Part shown: piece by piece, positions 1-5,589 of the stretch
Layout of the letters: every line of letters starts with the position of its first letter
Position numbering within the stretch: the stretch's first letter is position 1
Assembly: GCA_903929655.1 (NCBI GenBank)
Contig: CAIYVS010000513.1
Span: 1 to 6,440, forward strand
DNA length: 6,440 nucleotides
Origin: an uncultured Bacteroidota bacterium
Lineage (GTDB): Bacteria > Bacteroidota > Bacteroidia > Chitinophagales > Chitinophagaceae
Direction of reading: 5' to 3'
Position numbers and translations under genes: made by a program
The notes under the pieces: model-generated
The model's database searches: none
Told to the model about the DNA's origin: nothing
What the model saw: the letters and a program-made list of their open reading frames with translations, nothing else

Positions 1-461
1 CTCTCAACAGCGAAATCAACAGCACTATAGTAAAATCCATTTGTGGACGTGATTTTTACAACAATAAATTTAAGTGTATATTCAATGTCTAAATGGTATA
101 ATTCCTTTTTCTTTTCAATAATGCCGGGCAGGTCCGTATCAATATAGTGGATATCCCCTTGTTTAACAGCCTCTAAACCCCTGAAAGAAAAACCAGAGGA
201 CAGCTCAAGTATATTTTTAACATGCAAACCCAAGAGTAATTGATCAATGCTATGATACCTGCTTTCAAAATGTGCAAGCCTTAACCAAAATGATGGATCT
301 GCATTCTCATAATCAAGGACATATTTATCAGGAAGACTGATTAACGCTGCTGTTGCCCTTGCAAAAGGAATATTAGTATGCCCTTTCATCAGCAACAACA
401 CCCTGGCCGAAGGGCTGATGCTTTCATAAGTATTATGTGTATTCTCGCTGATTGTTTCCAT
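1..461 (-). CDS. Class I SAM-dependent methyltransferase, LCMT-like family (N-terminal part)
   Basis: Partial gene: translation from the ATG at 461 stays open to the window edge and gives the first 153 residues; the C-terminus lies outside. Residues 84-95 (ILELSSGFSFRG) match the glycine-containing SAM-binding motif I, and residues 106-115 (YIDTDLPGII) match the second strand with the acidic residues that hold the SAM ribose. The N-terminus (ISPSARVLLLMKG, then IPFARA) is typical of leucine carboxyl methyltransferase-like proteins of bacteria, the family that also includes O-methyltransferases of polyketide pathways. The substrate cannot be told from this part. The start is supported by an AAGGAG site 11 nt upstream and a promoter-like pair at 502-528. 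The neighbouring stress-protein gene ends 110 nt upstream, so independent transcription is likely. Fold call is firm; function is not. Confidence 0.85.
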   Translation of the reverse strand, partial: METISENTHNTYESISPSARVLLLMKGHTNIPFARATAALISLPDKYVLDYENADPSFWLRLAHFESRYHSIDQLLLGLHVKNILELSSGFSFRGLEAVKQGDIHYIDTDLPGIIEKKKELYHLDIEYTLKFIVVKITSTNGFYYSAVDFAVE

Positions 462-472
462 ATTATTGTTCG

Positions 473-478
473 CTCCTT
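473..478 (-). promoter_or_regulatory. Shine-Dalgarno site of the methyltransferase gene
   Basis: The minus strand reads AAGGAG, 11 nt before the ATG at 461. Strong sites like this are uncommon in Bacteroidota, where most genes rely on A-rich leaders; no other gene start visible in this window has one at a useful distance. It fixes the start of the methyltransferase. Confidence 0.6.
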
Positions 479-501
479 GTTTTATAATCTCGCTGAAAAC
501 G

Positions 502-528
502 CAAAACTACAAAGCTTTAAGCTGACAA
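502..528 (-). promoter_or_regulatory. Candidate Bacteroidota-type promoter for the methyltransferase gene
   Basis: On the minus strand a TTG (526-528) is followed after 16 nt by TAGTTTTG (502-509), a full match to the TAnnTTTG -7 consensus used by the primary sigma factor of Bacteroidota. Transcription would begin near 495-499, leaving a leader of about 35 nt that holds the AAGGAG site. The prediction is from consensus only. Confidence 0.5.
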
Positions 529-571
529 TAATATTAATAATAAGCAATACTGCAAACAACCTCTTGTATGA

Positions 572-1390
572 TCATTTATGAGCAATAAAAATAGGTAACC
601 TGTGAGCTTTTATTGCCTCGGTAATAAAACTTTTCCTGAATATCTCCGAGAGCCCTGTACGCCCATAAGAACCGGCAATAAGCATCGCTTGCTTTTTGCT
701 CTTTAACCATGCACTGAAGTAATCATCCGGCTCAACGTCCAGTTTAAAAATGGTCAGTTTGCTATAATGCCTTGTCAATAGTTCTTCAATATATGCTTCC
801 TCGGGAATATGGTCTGTATCATCATTTGCATATACCAGCAATGCATCATTTTTACAAAGTTGTGGAAATAAATAAGAGAACATTTTGATAGCTATGATGG
901 ACGATTCACTGCCATCATAAGCCAAAATAAGATCACTGGGAAATTCAAATTCTTCAGGCACCAGCAACACAGGACATTCAGCCGTATGCAATACCTCTTT
1001 CAGGTAATAATTAGGGGATTTATTATCAACATTTTTATAAAACGACTGGCTGCCTATGATAAGCATGTCTGCATACCTGGTTTCCTTTCTCAAGGTCAGC
1101 AGGGAATATCCGCCCACATCTTCGTGCAACCTGTATTCGATATGATTTTTCTCGCAAAGTTCTTTAAATCTATCCTCACTACGGGCGATCAGTTTATCAT
1201 CAATAGTGGCCATTTCCAACACAAAATCGCTTTGCATCCCTACCGGGTAACCCAGGAAAATGGAATAATCCATGGAGCTAAGAAAAACAGCCGTCAGCAA
1301 ACATGGTTGTATCTCATTTAGTTGGCTTGCAAACTTAAAAGCGCCTTCAGAAAAATTGGCCGCATCGAAAGCAATTAATATCTTGTTCAT
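572..1390 (-). CDS. Universal stress protein, tandem UspA domains
   Basis: A 272-residue cytoplasmic protein with two Usp domains in tandem, about residues 1-145 and 153-271, the usual length for the double-domain form in Bacteroidota. Each half begins with the hydrophobic strand and Asp of the nucleotide fold (ILIAFDAANFSEGA and LILAYDGSESS) and ends with the closing strand (CPVLLVP and LPIFIAHK). In half two the ATP-loop pattern G-2x-G-9x-G-S/T appears as G240-SY-G243, nine residues, then K253-S254, so the third glycine is replaced by lysine. Half one has only GSQS at 113-116 and lacks the loop. Proteins of this family bind ATP or AMP and support survival under stress; the exact role varies. 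The ATG at 1390 is preceded by an A-rich leader without a Shine-Dalgarno site. It appears to be transcribed alone. Family call is firm. Confidence 0.92.
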   Translation of the reverse strand: MNKILIAFDAANFSEGAFKFASQLNEIQPCLLTAVFLSSMDYSIFLGYPVGMQSDFVLEMATIDDKLIARSEDRFKELCEKNHIEYRLHEDVGGYSLLTLRKETRYADMLIIGSQSFYKNVDNKSPNYYLKEVLHTAECPVLLVPEEFEFPSDLILAYDGSESSIIAIKMFSYLFPQLCKNDALLVYANDDTDHIPEEAYIEELLTRHYSKLTIFKLDVEPDDYFSAWLKSKKQAMLIAGSYGRTGLSEIFRKSFITEAIKAHRLPIFIAHK

Positions 1391-1413
1391 ACTTATTTTT
1401 TTTGCTTAAAACA

Positions 1414-1437
1414 CAAAGCTAAACTATGCAAAGCTAA
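1414..1437 (-). promoter_or_regulatory. Two repeated -7-like boxes upstream of the stress protein gene
   Basis: The minus strand carries TTAGCTTTG twice (1429-1437 and 1414-1422), repeat starts 15 bp apart. Each contains TAGCTTTG, a full TAnnTTTG -7 match. Transcription from them would begin roughly 20-35 nt before the ATG at 1390. No TTG element is seen at the usual distance upstream of either box, so this could be an activator-dependent promoter or a chance repeat. Confidence 0.35.
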
Positions 1438-1540
1438 TGTCATGCTAAGTTTGGGTATATGACATTAATCAGTTATCCCATAAATAATAAAGATTACTTG
1501 CCCAAAATATTAATTTTACCGTATATGTTGAACAAATAAA

Positions 1541-1594
1541 GTAATGACCAAAGTATTTGGCTCCAAACAAGAACCCAAACACTTTGGTCATTAC
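1541..1594 (-). terminator. Long hairpin terminator-like inverted repeat
   Basis: Arms 1541-1560 and 1575-1594 are 20 nt each and pair at 19 positions around a 14-nt loop. The single mismatch (1555 against 1580) is A-C in plus-strand RNA but a G-U pair in minus-strand RNA, so the stem is continuous only in the minus-strand transcript. There the stem is followed by TTTATTTGTT (1540 down to 1531), a U-rich run, and it lies 37 nt beyond the stop of the 68-residue gene. This fits an intrinsic terminator for the transcript coming from the right. The stem is AU-rich, and it could instead be a protein-binding palindrome. Confidence 0.6.
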
Positions 1595-1631
1595 AAACAA
1601 TGAGTAGAAAATAAATGTCTAAGAAAGAAAC

Positions 1632-1838
1632 TTAAAATCCTTGTTTTGCTACTCCGTCCTTAATAGCTTGTAAAGCTTTTGCTTCGTTCATAATGGCGGC
1701 CATTTTGTTTCCTTTGCCATCATTCCCGCTTGCCATATACCCGCCCCTTGCAGTTTTGGTTATTACTGCATCATGCATAGGAACATTTTTTTCTTTTGTT
1801 TTAAGGCAATAAGCTTTGATCATTTTTGAAGTATCCAT
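1632..1838 (-). CDS. Small protein resembling a degenerate zinc ribbon (DUF5679-like)
   Basis: A 68-residue soluble, basic protein (about 12 Lys/Arg). The stretch from residue 8 (KAYCLKTKEK) to residue 50 (GNKMAAIM) follows the layout I recall for DUF5679 zinc ribbons: an AYC-x-K-C-x-x-K start, a central Gly-rich turn (here RGGYMASG), then C-x-x-C-G-T-K-M. Only the first cysteine (Cys11) survives here; the other three metal positions appear as Thr14, Asn39 and Lys42. The tail, residues 51-68, looks helical (NEAKALQAIKDGVAKQ). If the alignment holds, the fold is kept without zinc. Function is unknown. The leader is A/T-rich without a Shine-Dalgarno site. The gene could be the last one of the toxin-antitoxin-cupin transcript (157-nt gap to the cupin) or have its own promoter; a terminator-like hairpin follows. 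That it is a real gene is likely; the family is tentative. Confidence 0.7.
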   Translation of the reverse strand: MDTSKMIKAYCLKTKEKNVPMHDAVITKTARGGYMASGNDGKGNKMAAIMNEAKALQAIKDGVAKQGF

Positions 1839-1995
1839 GTTCTTAGTTTTTTAAATTATTTATAATGTTTTACAAGAGGCTAATCAACAAAATGAAGCCG
1901 TATCATACAGCCAAACTACATATTTTTTCAGAAAATATGCCTATTTCCTGTCGTTTCTGCAAAATTAGCCGCTTTTTGGGGATCATCACGGCACC
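1839..1995. other. Intergenic gap between cupin and small-protein genes
   Basis: A 157-bp AT-rich gap. The minus strand has one full -7-like match, TAATTTTG at 1960-1967, but no TTG element at 16-20 nt upstream. If used, the leader to the 68-residue gene would be about 115 nt. No clear hairpin terminator follows the cupin gene, so read-through into the small-protein gene is possible. Nothing else recognisable. Confidence 0.35.
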
Positions 1996-2367
1996 TTAAT
2001 CCCCCGTTGGAGTAATCCCACTGGTCTCCACCATCAGCATTACGGTCTTTTTAGGAGCCCTGGGCCTGTGCATTACACCTTTTGTAATGGTTACACCCTG
2101 GTTGGGGTTCAATTCTATGGTCCGGTCTTCAAGATCGATCAATAATTGCCCCTGCAACACAAAGAAAAATTCATCATCATCGTCATGTTTATGCCAATGA
2201 AACTCACCCTCCACTATGCCTATTCTTATCACACTGTCATTTACCTGTGTTAAAGTCTGGTTCCACCATTGCTCCTTGCAGGCCTCCACAATCGAGGGAA
2301 TATCTATCAATTCCAGGTGTTGGTATTTAACATCCAGGTTAATATTGTAATCTATTTTGTTATCCAT
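1996..2367 (-). CDS. Single-domain cupin protein
   Basis: A 123-residue protein made of one cupin-2 beta-barrel. Motif 1 fits HxH(x4)E(x6)G: His59, His61, Glu66 and Gly73, with an extra His57. Motif 2 provides Gly97 and His100; the usual proline two residues before the glycine is Thr95. The three histidines and the glutamate form the usual metal site, so a metal-bound enzyme or a ligand-binding protein is possible; small stand-alone cupins of this type mostly have no assigned substrate. Four consecutive Asp (62-65) sit in the loop between the second His and the Glu. The ATG at 2367 lies 27 nt after the toxin gene's stop on the same strand, which suggests co-transcription with the toxin-antitoxin pair. 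No Shine-Dalgarno site is visible. Fold is certain, role unknown. Confidence 0.88.
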   Translation of the reverse strand: MDNKIDYNINLDVKYQHLELIDIPSIVEACKEQWWNQTLTQVNDSVIRIGIVEGEFHWHKHDDDDEFFFVLQGQLLIDLEDRTIELNPNQGVTITKGVMHRPRAPKKTVMLMVETSGITPTGD

Positions 2368-2394
2368 GATATATAAGTGACGTCTTGGAAAATA

Positions 2395-2694
2395 TCATTT
2401 TCTGTATTTATACTTAGGATTCCGGCGTGTATGATAAACAGCCGATATATAGATGAGACCCTTTTGCTTATAAACCTTATAAACTACTGAATACGGAAAA
2501 ACATTTGCTACAGCTTCCCTATACGACCCTTTACATATGCTATATATTTCCGGATTAGTTAACAATTGGTTTAATATCCGCTCTATCTCATCTTCAAAAC
2601 GTTCACCCAGACCACTTTTCTCACTTTCATACCAGGCAAATCCATAACTATATTCTTCTTCAGCTTTTTTGTGAAAAACAATACGGTAGCTCAT
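2395..2694 (-). CDS. Type II toxin of the RelE/ParE family
   Basis: A 99-residue basic protein with the family layout: an N-terminal strand (YRIVFHKKAEEEY), a helical hairpin holding the WYESEKSGLGERF segment (21-33) and the L..NP turn (45-48), then the sheet with SYREAVANVFPYSVVY (57-72) and the closing strand with YHTRRNP (87-93). Arg59, His88 and Arg90/Arg91 stand where basic residues act in the ribosome-dependent RNase members. ParE members with the same fold instead poison gyrase, so the target is not settled. Its start overlaps the antitoxin stop by four bases (ATGA, 2691-2694), giving coupled translation. Length is normal and the frame intact, so the toxin should be active unless neutralised. 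Confidence 0.92.
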   Translation of the reverse strand: MSYRIVFHKKAEEEYSYGFAWYESEKSGLGERFEDEIERILNQLLTNPEIYSICKGSYREAVANVFPYSVVYKVYKQKGLIYISAVYHTRRNPKYKYRK

Positions 2695-2945
2695 TTAGGC
2701 TTTTTTGCTTTTACTGACCGTCTTGCTTTTAACTTAACTTCTTCCCATGACAGGCCCTTATCTTTCCCGCTTTCCAATTCTTCAACACGCCTGTCCATCT
2801 CTTTTACAAATGATTCATCGTCCCACCAGTTTTCCTCTTCATTCGCAAATGTTTTTACGACACTTAAAACCACTTTTTTCTGTTTGGTATTCAAATGATC
2901 CAGGTAATAATTGATCTCTTTATCTAAGGATTTTACTACACCCAT
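2691..2945 (-). CDS. Antitoxin paired with the RelE/ParE-type toxin
   Basis: An 84-residue, highly charged protein placed directly before the toxin. Residues 17-34 (HLNTKQKKVVLSVVKTFA) form a probable helix seen in Bacteroidota antitoxins of this kind, followed by an acidic stretch rich in Glu, Asp and Trp (36-46), a helix with FVKEMDRRVEELESGK, and the SWEEVK segment (66-71) known from addiction-module proteins that bind RelE-like toxins. The end (72-84) is Lys/Arg-rich. The acidic and helical middle would wrap the basic toxin. The pair overlaps by ATGA. The ATG at 2945 follows a good promoter by about 15 nt; upstream ATGs at 2953 and 2962 are in other frames. Autoregulation of the operon is usual in such pairs and would fit the repeated motif over the promoter. 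Confidence 0.88.
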   Translation of the reverse strand: MGVVKSLDKEINYYLDHLNTKQKKVVLSVVKTFANEEENWWDDESFVKEMDRRVEELESGKDKGLSWEEVKLKARRSVKAKKPK

Positions 2946-2963
2946 AAATTCATATTTATCATT

Positions 2964-2979
2964 ACAAATTTACAAATTT
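2964..2979. repeat. Tandem 8-bp repeat over the toxin-antitoxin promoter
   Basis: The plus strand reads ACAAATTT twice in direct succession (2964-2971, 2972-2979). The second half of the block, with its core AAATTT palindromes, makes a near-symmetric 14-bp site. It covers the -7 box, the place where an autorepressing antitoxin or toxin-antitoxin complex would be expected to bind. AT-rich sequence makes chance repeats possible. Confidence 0.4.
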
Positions 2980-2993
2980 TATTACTCAACAAA
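2965..2993 (-). promoter_or_regulatory. Promoter of the toxin-antitoxin operon
   Basis: On the minus strand TTTG (2990-2993) is followed after 17 nt by TAAATTTG (2965-2972), a full TAnnTTTG match. The predicted start of transcription, near 2957-2961, gives a leader of about 15 nt before the ATG at 2945. The site fills the 58-bp gap after the permease stop and overlaps a tandem 8-bp repeat. Confidence 0.6.
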
Positions 2994-3003
2994 AAAATAC
3001 ATC

Positions 3004-4662
3004 TTAGGATACAGGTGTAATTTTGGGCCGCTTCTTTCCCGCTATCATAAAATAAATAACAGCATGAAGGGTGGCAAAAGTCATAGAGAACAGGTATATA
3101 GAAGTATCATCCGTCTCAGGATTATTATGATGCAGCAATGCCACGATGACGAGTATAACAACCATCGCAATACCTGTAAAAGCCACTGTTTTATAGCTTT
3201 TGGCATTAAACTTCCTCTTGTTCAAATGACTGTTGCGCATGCCATAATACACATAAAGATCAAAGCCTATCATCATCCATACTATCAGTCGGATCCATGT
3301 ATCCAAAGGCAAAAACACCATCATGAACAAGCAAGTTGCAACACCCAATATAGGCACTAACGGCACCAGCGGAGTTCTGAAAGCACGGGGAGCATCCGGC
3401 ATTTTTTTACGCATGATCATCACACCAAAACAAACCAGGATAAACGCAAAGAGTGTTCCTATGCTCGTCATCTCGCCAACTATCCTTGCCGGCACAAATG
3501 CAGCAAAAATGCTTACAAAAAGCATAAACAGGAAATTATTTTTTGCCGGCGTGCGGAATTTAGGGTGCAGTTTTGAAAAAACAGGCGGCAACAAACCGTC
3601 GTGGCTCATAGCATAAAAAACCCTTGATTGTCCCATCAACATAACAAGAATAACAGAAGAATAACCGCCAAGAATAGCCAGAATAATAGCTTTATTCAGC
3701 CAGGGATAATCAGGATGTATCACCCCGTCTGTACCCATTTTGCCCATATGATCTATAGCCACTGCAACAGGAGCTATACCGTCCTTACCTGCAAAATCCT
3801 TATAATTGGCTACACCTGTCATAACATACGCAAACAGGATATAGAGAACGGTACATATAGCCAGGGACAATAAGATACCAATAGGCATGTCCCGCTTCGG
3901 GTTCTTGGTTTCCTGCGCCGCAGTCGACACAGCATCGAAACCAATATACGCAAAGAAAACAATAGCAGCCGCACGAACGATACCACTGAAACCAAACACC
4001 CCAAAAGTACCTGTATTTGCAGGTACATAAGGATGGTAATTGGCCGGATGTATATATTGCCATCCCAGAACAATAAATATCAATACAACGGTCACTTTTA
4101 AAGCAACGATGATACCATTTACAAAAGCAGATTCCCGCGTGCCCCGCATTAACAGCAGGGACATTAGTATAACTATAAACACCGCAGGGATATTGATGAT
4201 GCCCCCATCAAATGGCGAAAGCGTAAATTCAGGCCCTAAATTGATATGAAAATATTGAAGAAATTTTACAAAGTACCTGCTCCAGCTTATGGAAACCGTA
4301 GCAGCCCCTACCGCATATTCCAGTACAAGGTCCCAACCTATGATCCATGCCAGGAATTCGCCCATGGTAGCATAAGAATAGGTATAGGCACTCCCGGCAA
4401 CAGGTATCATAGATGCAAACTCTGCATAGCAAAGCCCCGCAAAAGCACACCCTAAAGCAGCAACAATAAAAGAAATCGTTATAGCAGGCCCGGCATTATT
4501 TGCAGCTGCACCCCCTGTAATAGAAAACAATCCCGCGCCTATAATAGCCCCTATGCCTAAAGCAACAAGGCTGGTAGCAGTTAATGACTTTTTAAGGCCT
4601 TTTTCTGATTCCGCGGCTTCGGCATATAGATGGCTTAATGGTTTCCTTACGAATAAACCCAT
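3004..4662 (-). CDS. APC-superfamily amino acid permease, cationic amino acid transporter type
   Basis: A 552-residue inner-membrane transporter, likely a proton-coupled or exchange carrier for amino acids. The first membrane segment holds GAIIGAGLF (38-46), the broken helix that binds the substrate's amino and carboxyl groups in APC carriers. Segment six and the following loop (FFAYIGFDAVSTAAQE, 236-251, then TKNPKRDMP) are diagnostic of the CAT group, as is GQSRVFYAMSHDGLLPP (344-360). I count about 14 hydrophobic segments, near 31-53, 63-85, 103-127, 157-173, 184-201, 231-249, 262-283, 326-347, 376-392, 397-416, 433-452, 456-473, 494-511 and 524-541; 14 rather than 12 is usual for CAT proteins. 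The specific amino acid is not deducible. The gene stands alone, with its own candidate promoter; the toxin-antitoxin promoter begins directly after its stop with no visible terminator. Confidence 0.93.
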   Translation of the reverse strand: MGLFVRKPLSHLYAEAAESEKGLKKSLTATSLVALGIGAIIGAGLFSITGGAAANNAGPAITISFIVAALGCAFAGLCYAEFASMIPVAGSAYTYSYATMGEFLAWIIGWDLVLEYAVGAATVSISWSRYFVKFLQYFHINLGPEFTLSPFDGGIINIPAVFIVILMSLLLMRGTRESAFVNGIIVALKVTVVLIFIVLGWQYIHPANYHPYVPANTGTFGVFGFSGIVRAAAIVFFAYIGFDAVSTAAQETKNPKRDMPIGILLSLAICTVLYILFAYVMTGVANYKDFAGKDGIAPVAVAIDHMGKMGTDGVIHPDYPWLNKAIILAILGGYSSVILVMLMGQSRVFYAMSHDGLLPPVFSKLHPKFRTPAKNNFLFMLFVSIFAAFVPARIVGEMTSIGTLFAFILVCFGVMIMRKKMPDAPRAFRTPLVPLVPILGVATCLFMMVFLPLDTWIRLIVWMMIGFDLYVYYGMRNSHLNKRKFNAKSYKTVAFTGIAMVVILVIVALLHHNNPETDDTSIYLFSMTFATLHAVIYFMIAGKKRPKITPVS

Positions 4663-4692
4663 AGTTAATTGAAAATTTGAAAATTAAATCTA

Positions 4693-4718
4693 CAATATAC
4701 AATCCATAATTTTAACAA
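4693..4718 (-). promoter_or_regulatory. Candidate promoter of the permease gene
   Basis: On the minus strand TTG (4716-4718) is followed after 16 nt by TATATTG (4693-4699), which is one T short of the TAnnTTTG consensus. Transcription would begin near 4687, leaving a leader of about 25 nt. It lies in the divergent gap shared with the plus-strand gene at 4795. Confidence 0.3.
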
Positions 4719-4757
4719 TCTTTAGCTGCTCATCATAAAATTCATATAAACCACGGT

Positions 4758-4787
4758 TTTGAATCCGATTTTTTTCATGTAGGTTTG
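4758..4787 (+). promoter_or_regulatory. Promoter of the secreted FN3-like protein gene
   Basis: TTTG at 4758-4761, an 18-nt gap, then TAGGTTTG at 4780-4787, a full match to the TAnnTTTG -7 consensus with the normal spacing. The expected transcription start (about 4791-4795) falls practically on the ATG at 4795, so the mRNA would have little or no leader. Confidence 0.55.
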
Positions 4788-4794
4788 GAATATA

Positions 4795-5577
4795 ATGTGC
4801 AGGAAACAGCTGAGCCTTGCAAGGCAGATCATTAGTCTATATTGTACGCTGCAAATCCCCCGCCCTTTCAGGGCACTTTACCTGGTTTTATTTTTAGCCG
4901 CACAAAGTGCCATAGCCCAGCCCGCCTTGCCGGATATAGCAGGCATTTCTGCAAATGGCATCAATACACTTAGCTGGACCAACCATACCGACGGTGTAAA
5001 AAGCATTCATGTTTTAAGATCATCAGACAGTGTGCTGAATTTCGCAGTGATCGGAAGCGTAAAAAATTTGAACAAAGGAGTTCAGACATATACAGACCAG
5101 CATCCAATGGCCGGAAATAATTGGTACAGGGTAGATGTTATTTTCAATCCTAAAGTTACATGGAGCAGCAATACCATCAGATTATATACCAATAGCAGCC
5201 AGTTGCATCTCTCACAAAAAAACAATAAACCCGAAAGTATCACTACAAGAACCGATTCTGCCAACAAAAAACAAAAAATTGTCATTATACTCCCTGCAGA
5301 TACCGTTTTAACCGATGCTGCTACCTATTTTAAGTCAAAATACATTCATACGGATCCTCAGACCGGGCATGTAAGCATCTGGCTACCGGATGTGAAAAAA
5401 TATCATTACATGATACGATTCTATGACAATAGAGACAGAATGATAGTTGAGGTGCCCAAGCTACAATCGTCACCTGTATTGCTGGACATGCGAAATTTTC
5501 AGAAAAAAGGGATATACCATTTTATTATAAAAAAAGACAAGAAAACATTTGACGAGGGCTATGTCGTAATCAATTAG
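4795..5577 (+). CDS. Secreted protein of unknown function with FN3-like domain
   Basis: A 260-residue protein. An N-terminal basic stretch and a hydrophobic core (ALYLVLFLAAQSAIA, 27-41) form a Sec signal peptide, probable cleavage after AIA at 41/42. The n-region is long (about 26 residues), but there is no later ATG, GTG or TTG in frame before the core. Residues about 45-130 look like a fibronectin type III-like beta sandwich (NTLSWTN, IHVLRSSDS, then NNWYRVDVIF). Residues about 160-260 form a second beta-rich region ending in GIYHFIIKKDKKTFDEGYVVIN-like strands. I recognise the type as a conserved hypothetical of Chitinophagaceae, without known function; it probably sits in the periplasm or on the outer surface. 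No lipobox, no type IX sorting domain. It converges on the two-TM gene, stops 12 bp apart, with no obvious terminator between. Confidence 0.8.
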   Translation: MCRKQLSLARQIISLYCTLQIPRPFRALYLVLFLAAQSAIAQPALPDIAGISANGINTLSWTNHTDGVKSIHVLRSSDSVLNFAVIGSVKNLNKGVQTYTDQHPMAGNNWYRVDVIFNPKVTWSSNTIRLYTNSSQLHLSQKNNKPESITTRTDSANKKQKIVIILPADTVLTDAATYFKSKYIHTDPQTGHVSIWLPDVKKYHYMIRFYDNRDRMIVEVPKLQSSPVLLDMRNFQKKGIYHFIIKKDKKTFDEGYVVIN

Positions 5578-5589
5578 TGTTCTGCAAAC

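Noticed and set aside
378..581. Plus-strand open frame of 67 codons
   Set aside because: It lies opposite the methyltransferase start, its promoter and the end of the stress-protein gene; the product shows no domain and no start signal.
986..1321. Plus-strand open frame of 111 codons
   Set aside because: Wholly opposite the universal stress protein, whose family match is unambiguous.
1878..1915. Short symmetric site GTATCATAC in the gap before the small-protein gene
   Set aside because: Only nine bases, with imperfect extension on either side; expected by chance in AT-rich sequence.
2671..3360. Plus-strand open frames of 75 and 149 codons
   Set aside because: They run opposite the antitoxin and the end of the permease; composition is low-complexity (Ser/Phe/Thr or His/Tyr-rich) and no family is recognisable.
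3800..4455. Several overlapping open frames on both strands inside the permease gene
   Set aside because: Shadow frames of a membrane protein; their Cys- and Trp-rich or mixed products fit no family.
5082..5285. Minus-strand open frame with a hydrophobic, Leu/Val-rich product
   Set aside because: Antisense to the secreted protein gene; the hydrophobicity comes from the complement of polar codons.
5578..5589. Possible bidirectional terminator between the convergent genes
   Set aside because: The 12-bp gap and its flanks show no inverted repeat able to form a stable stem.
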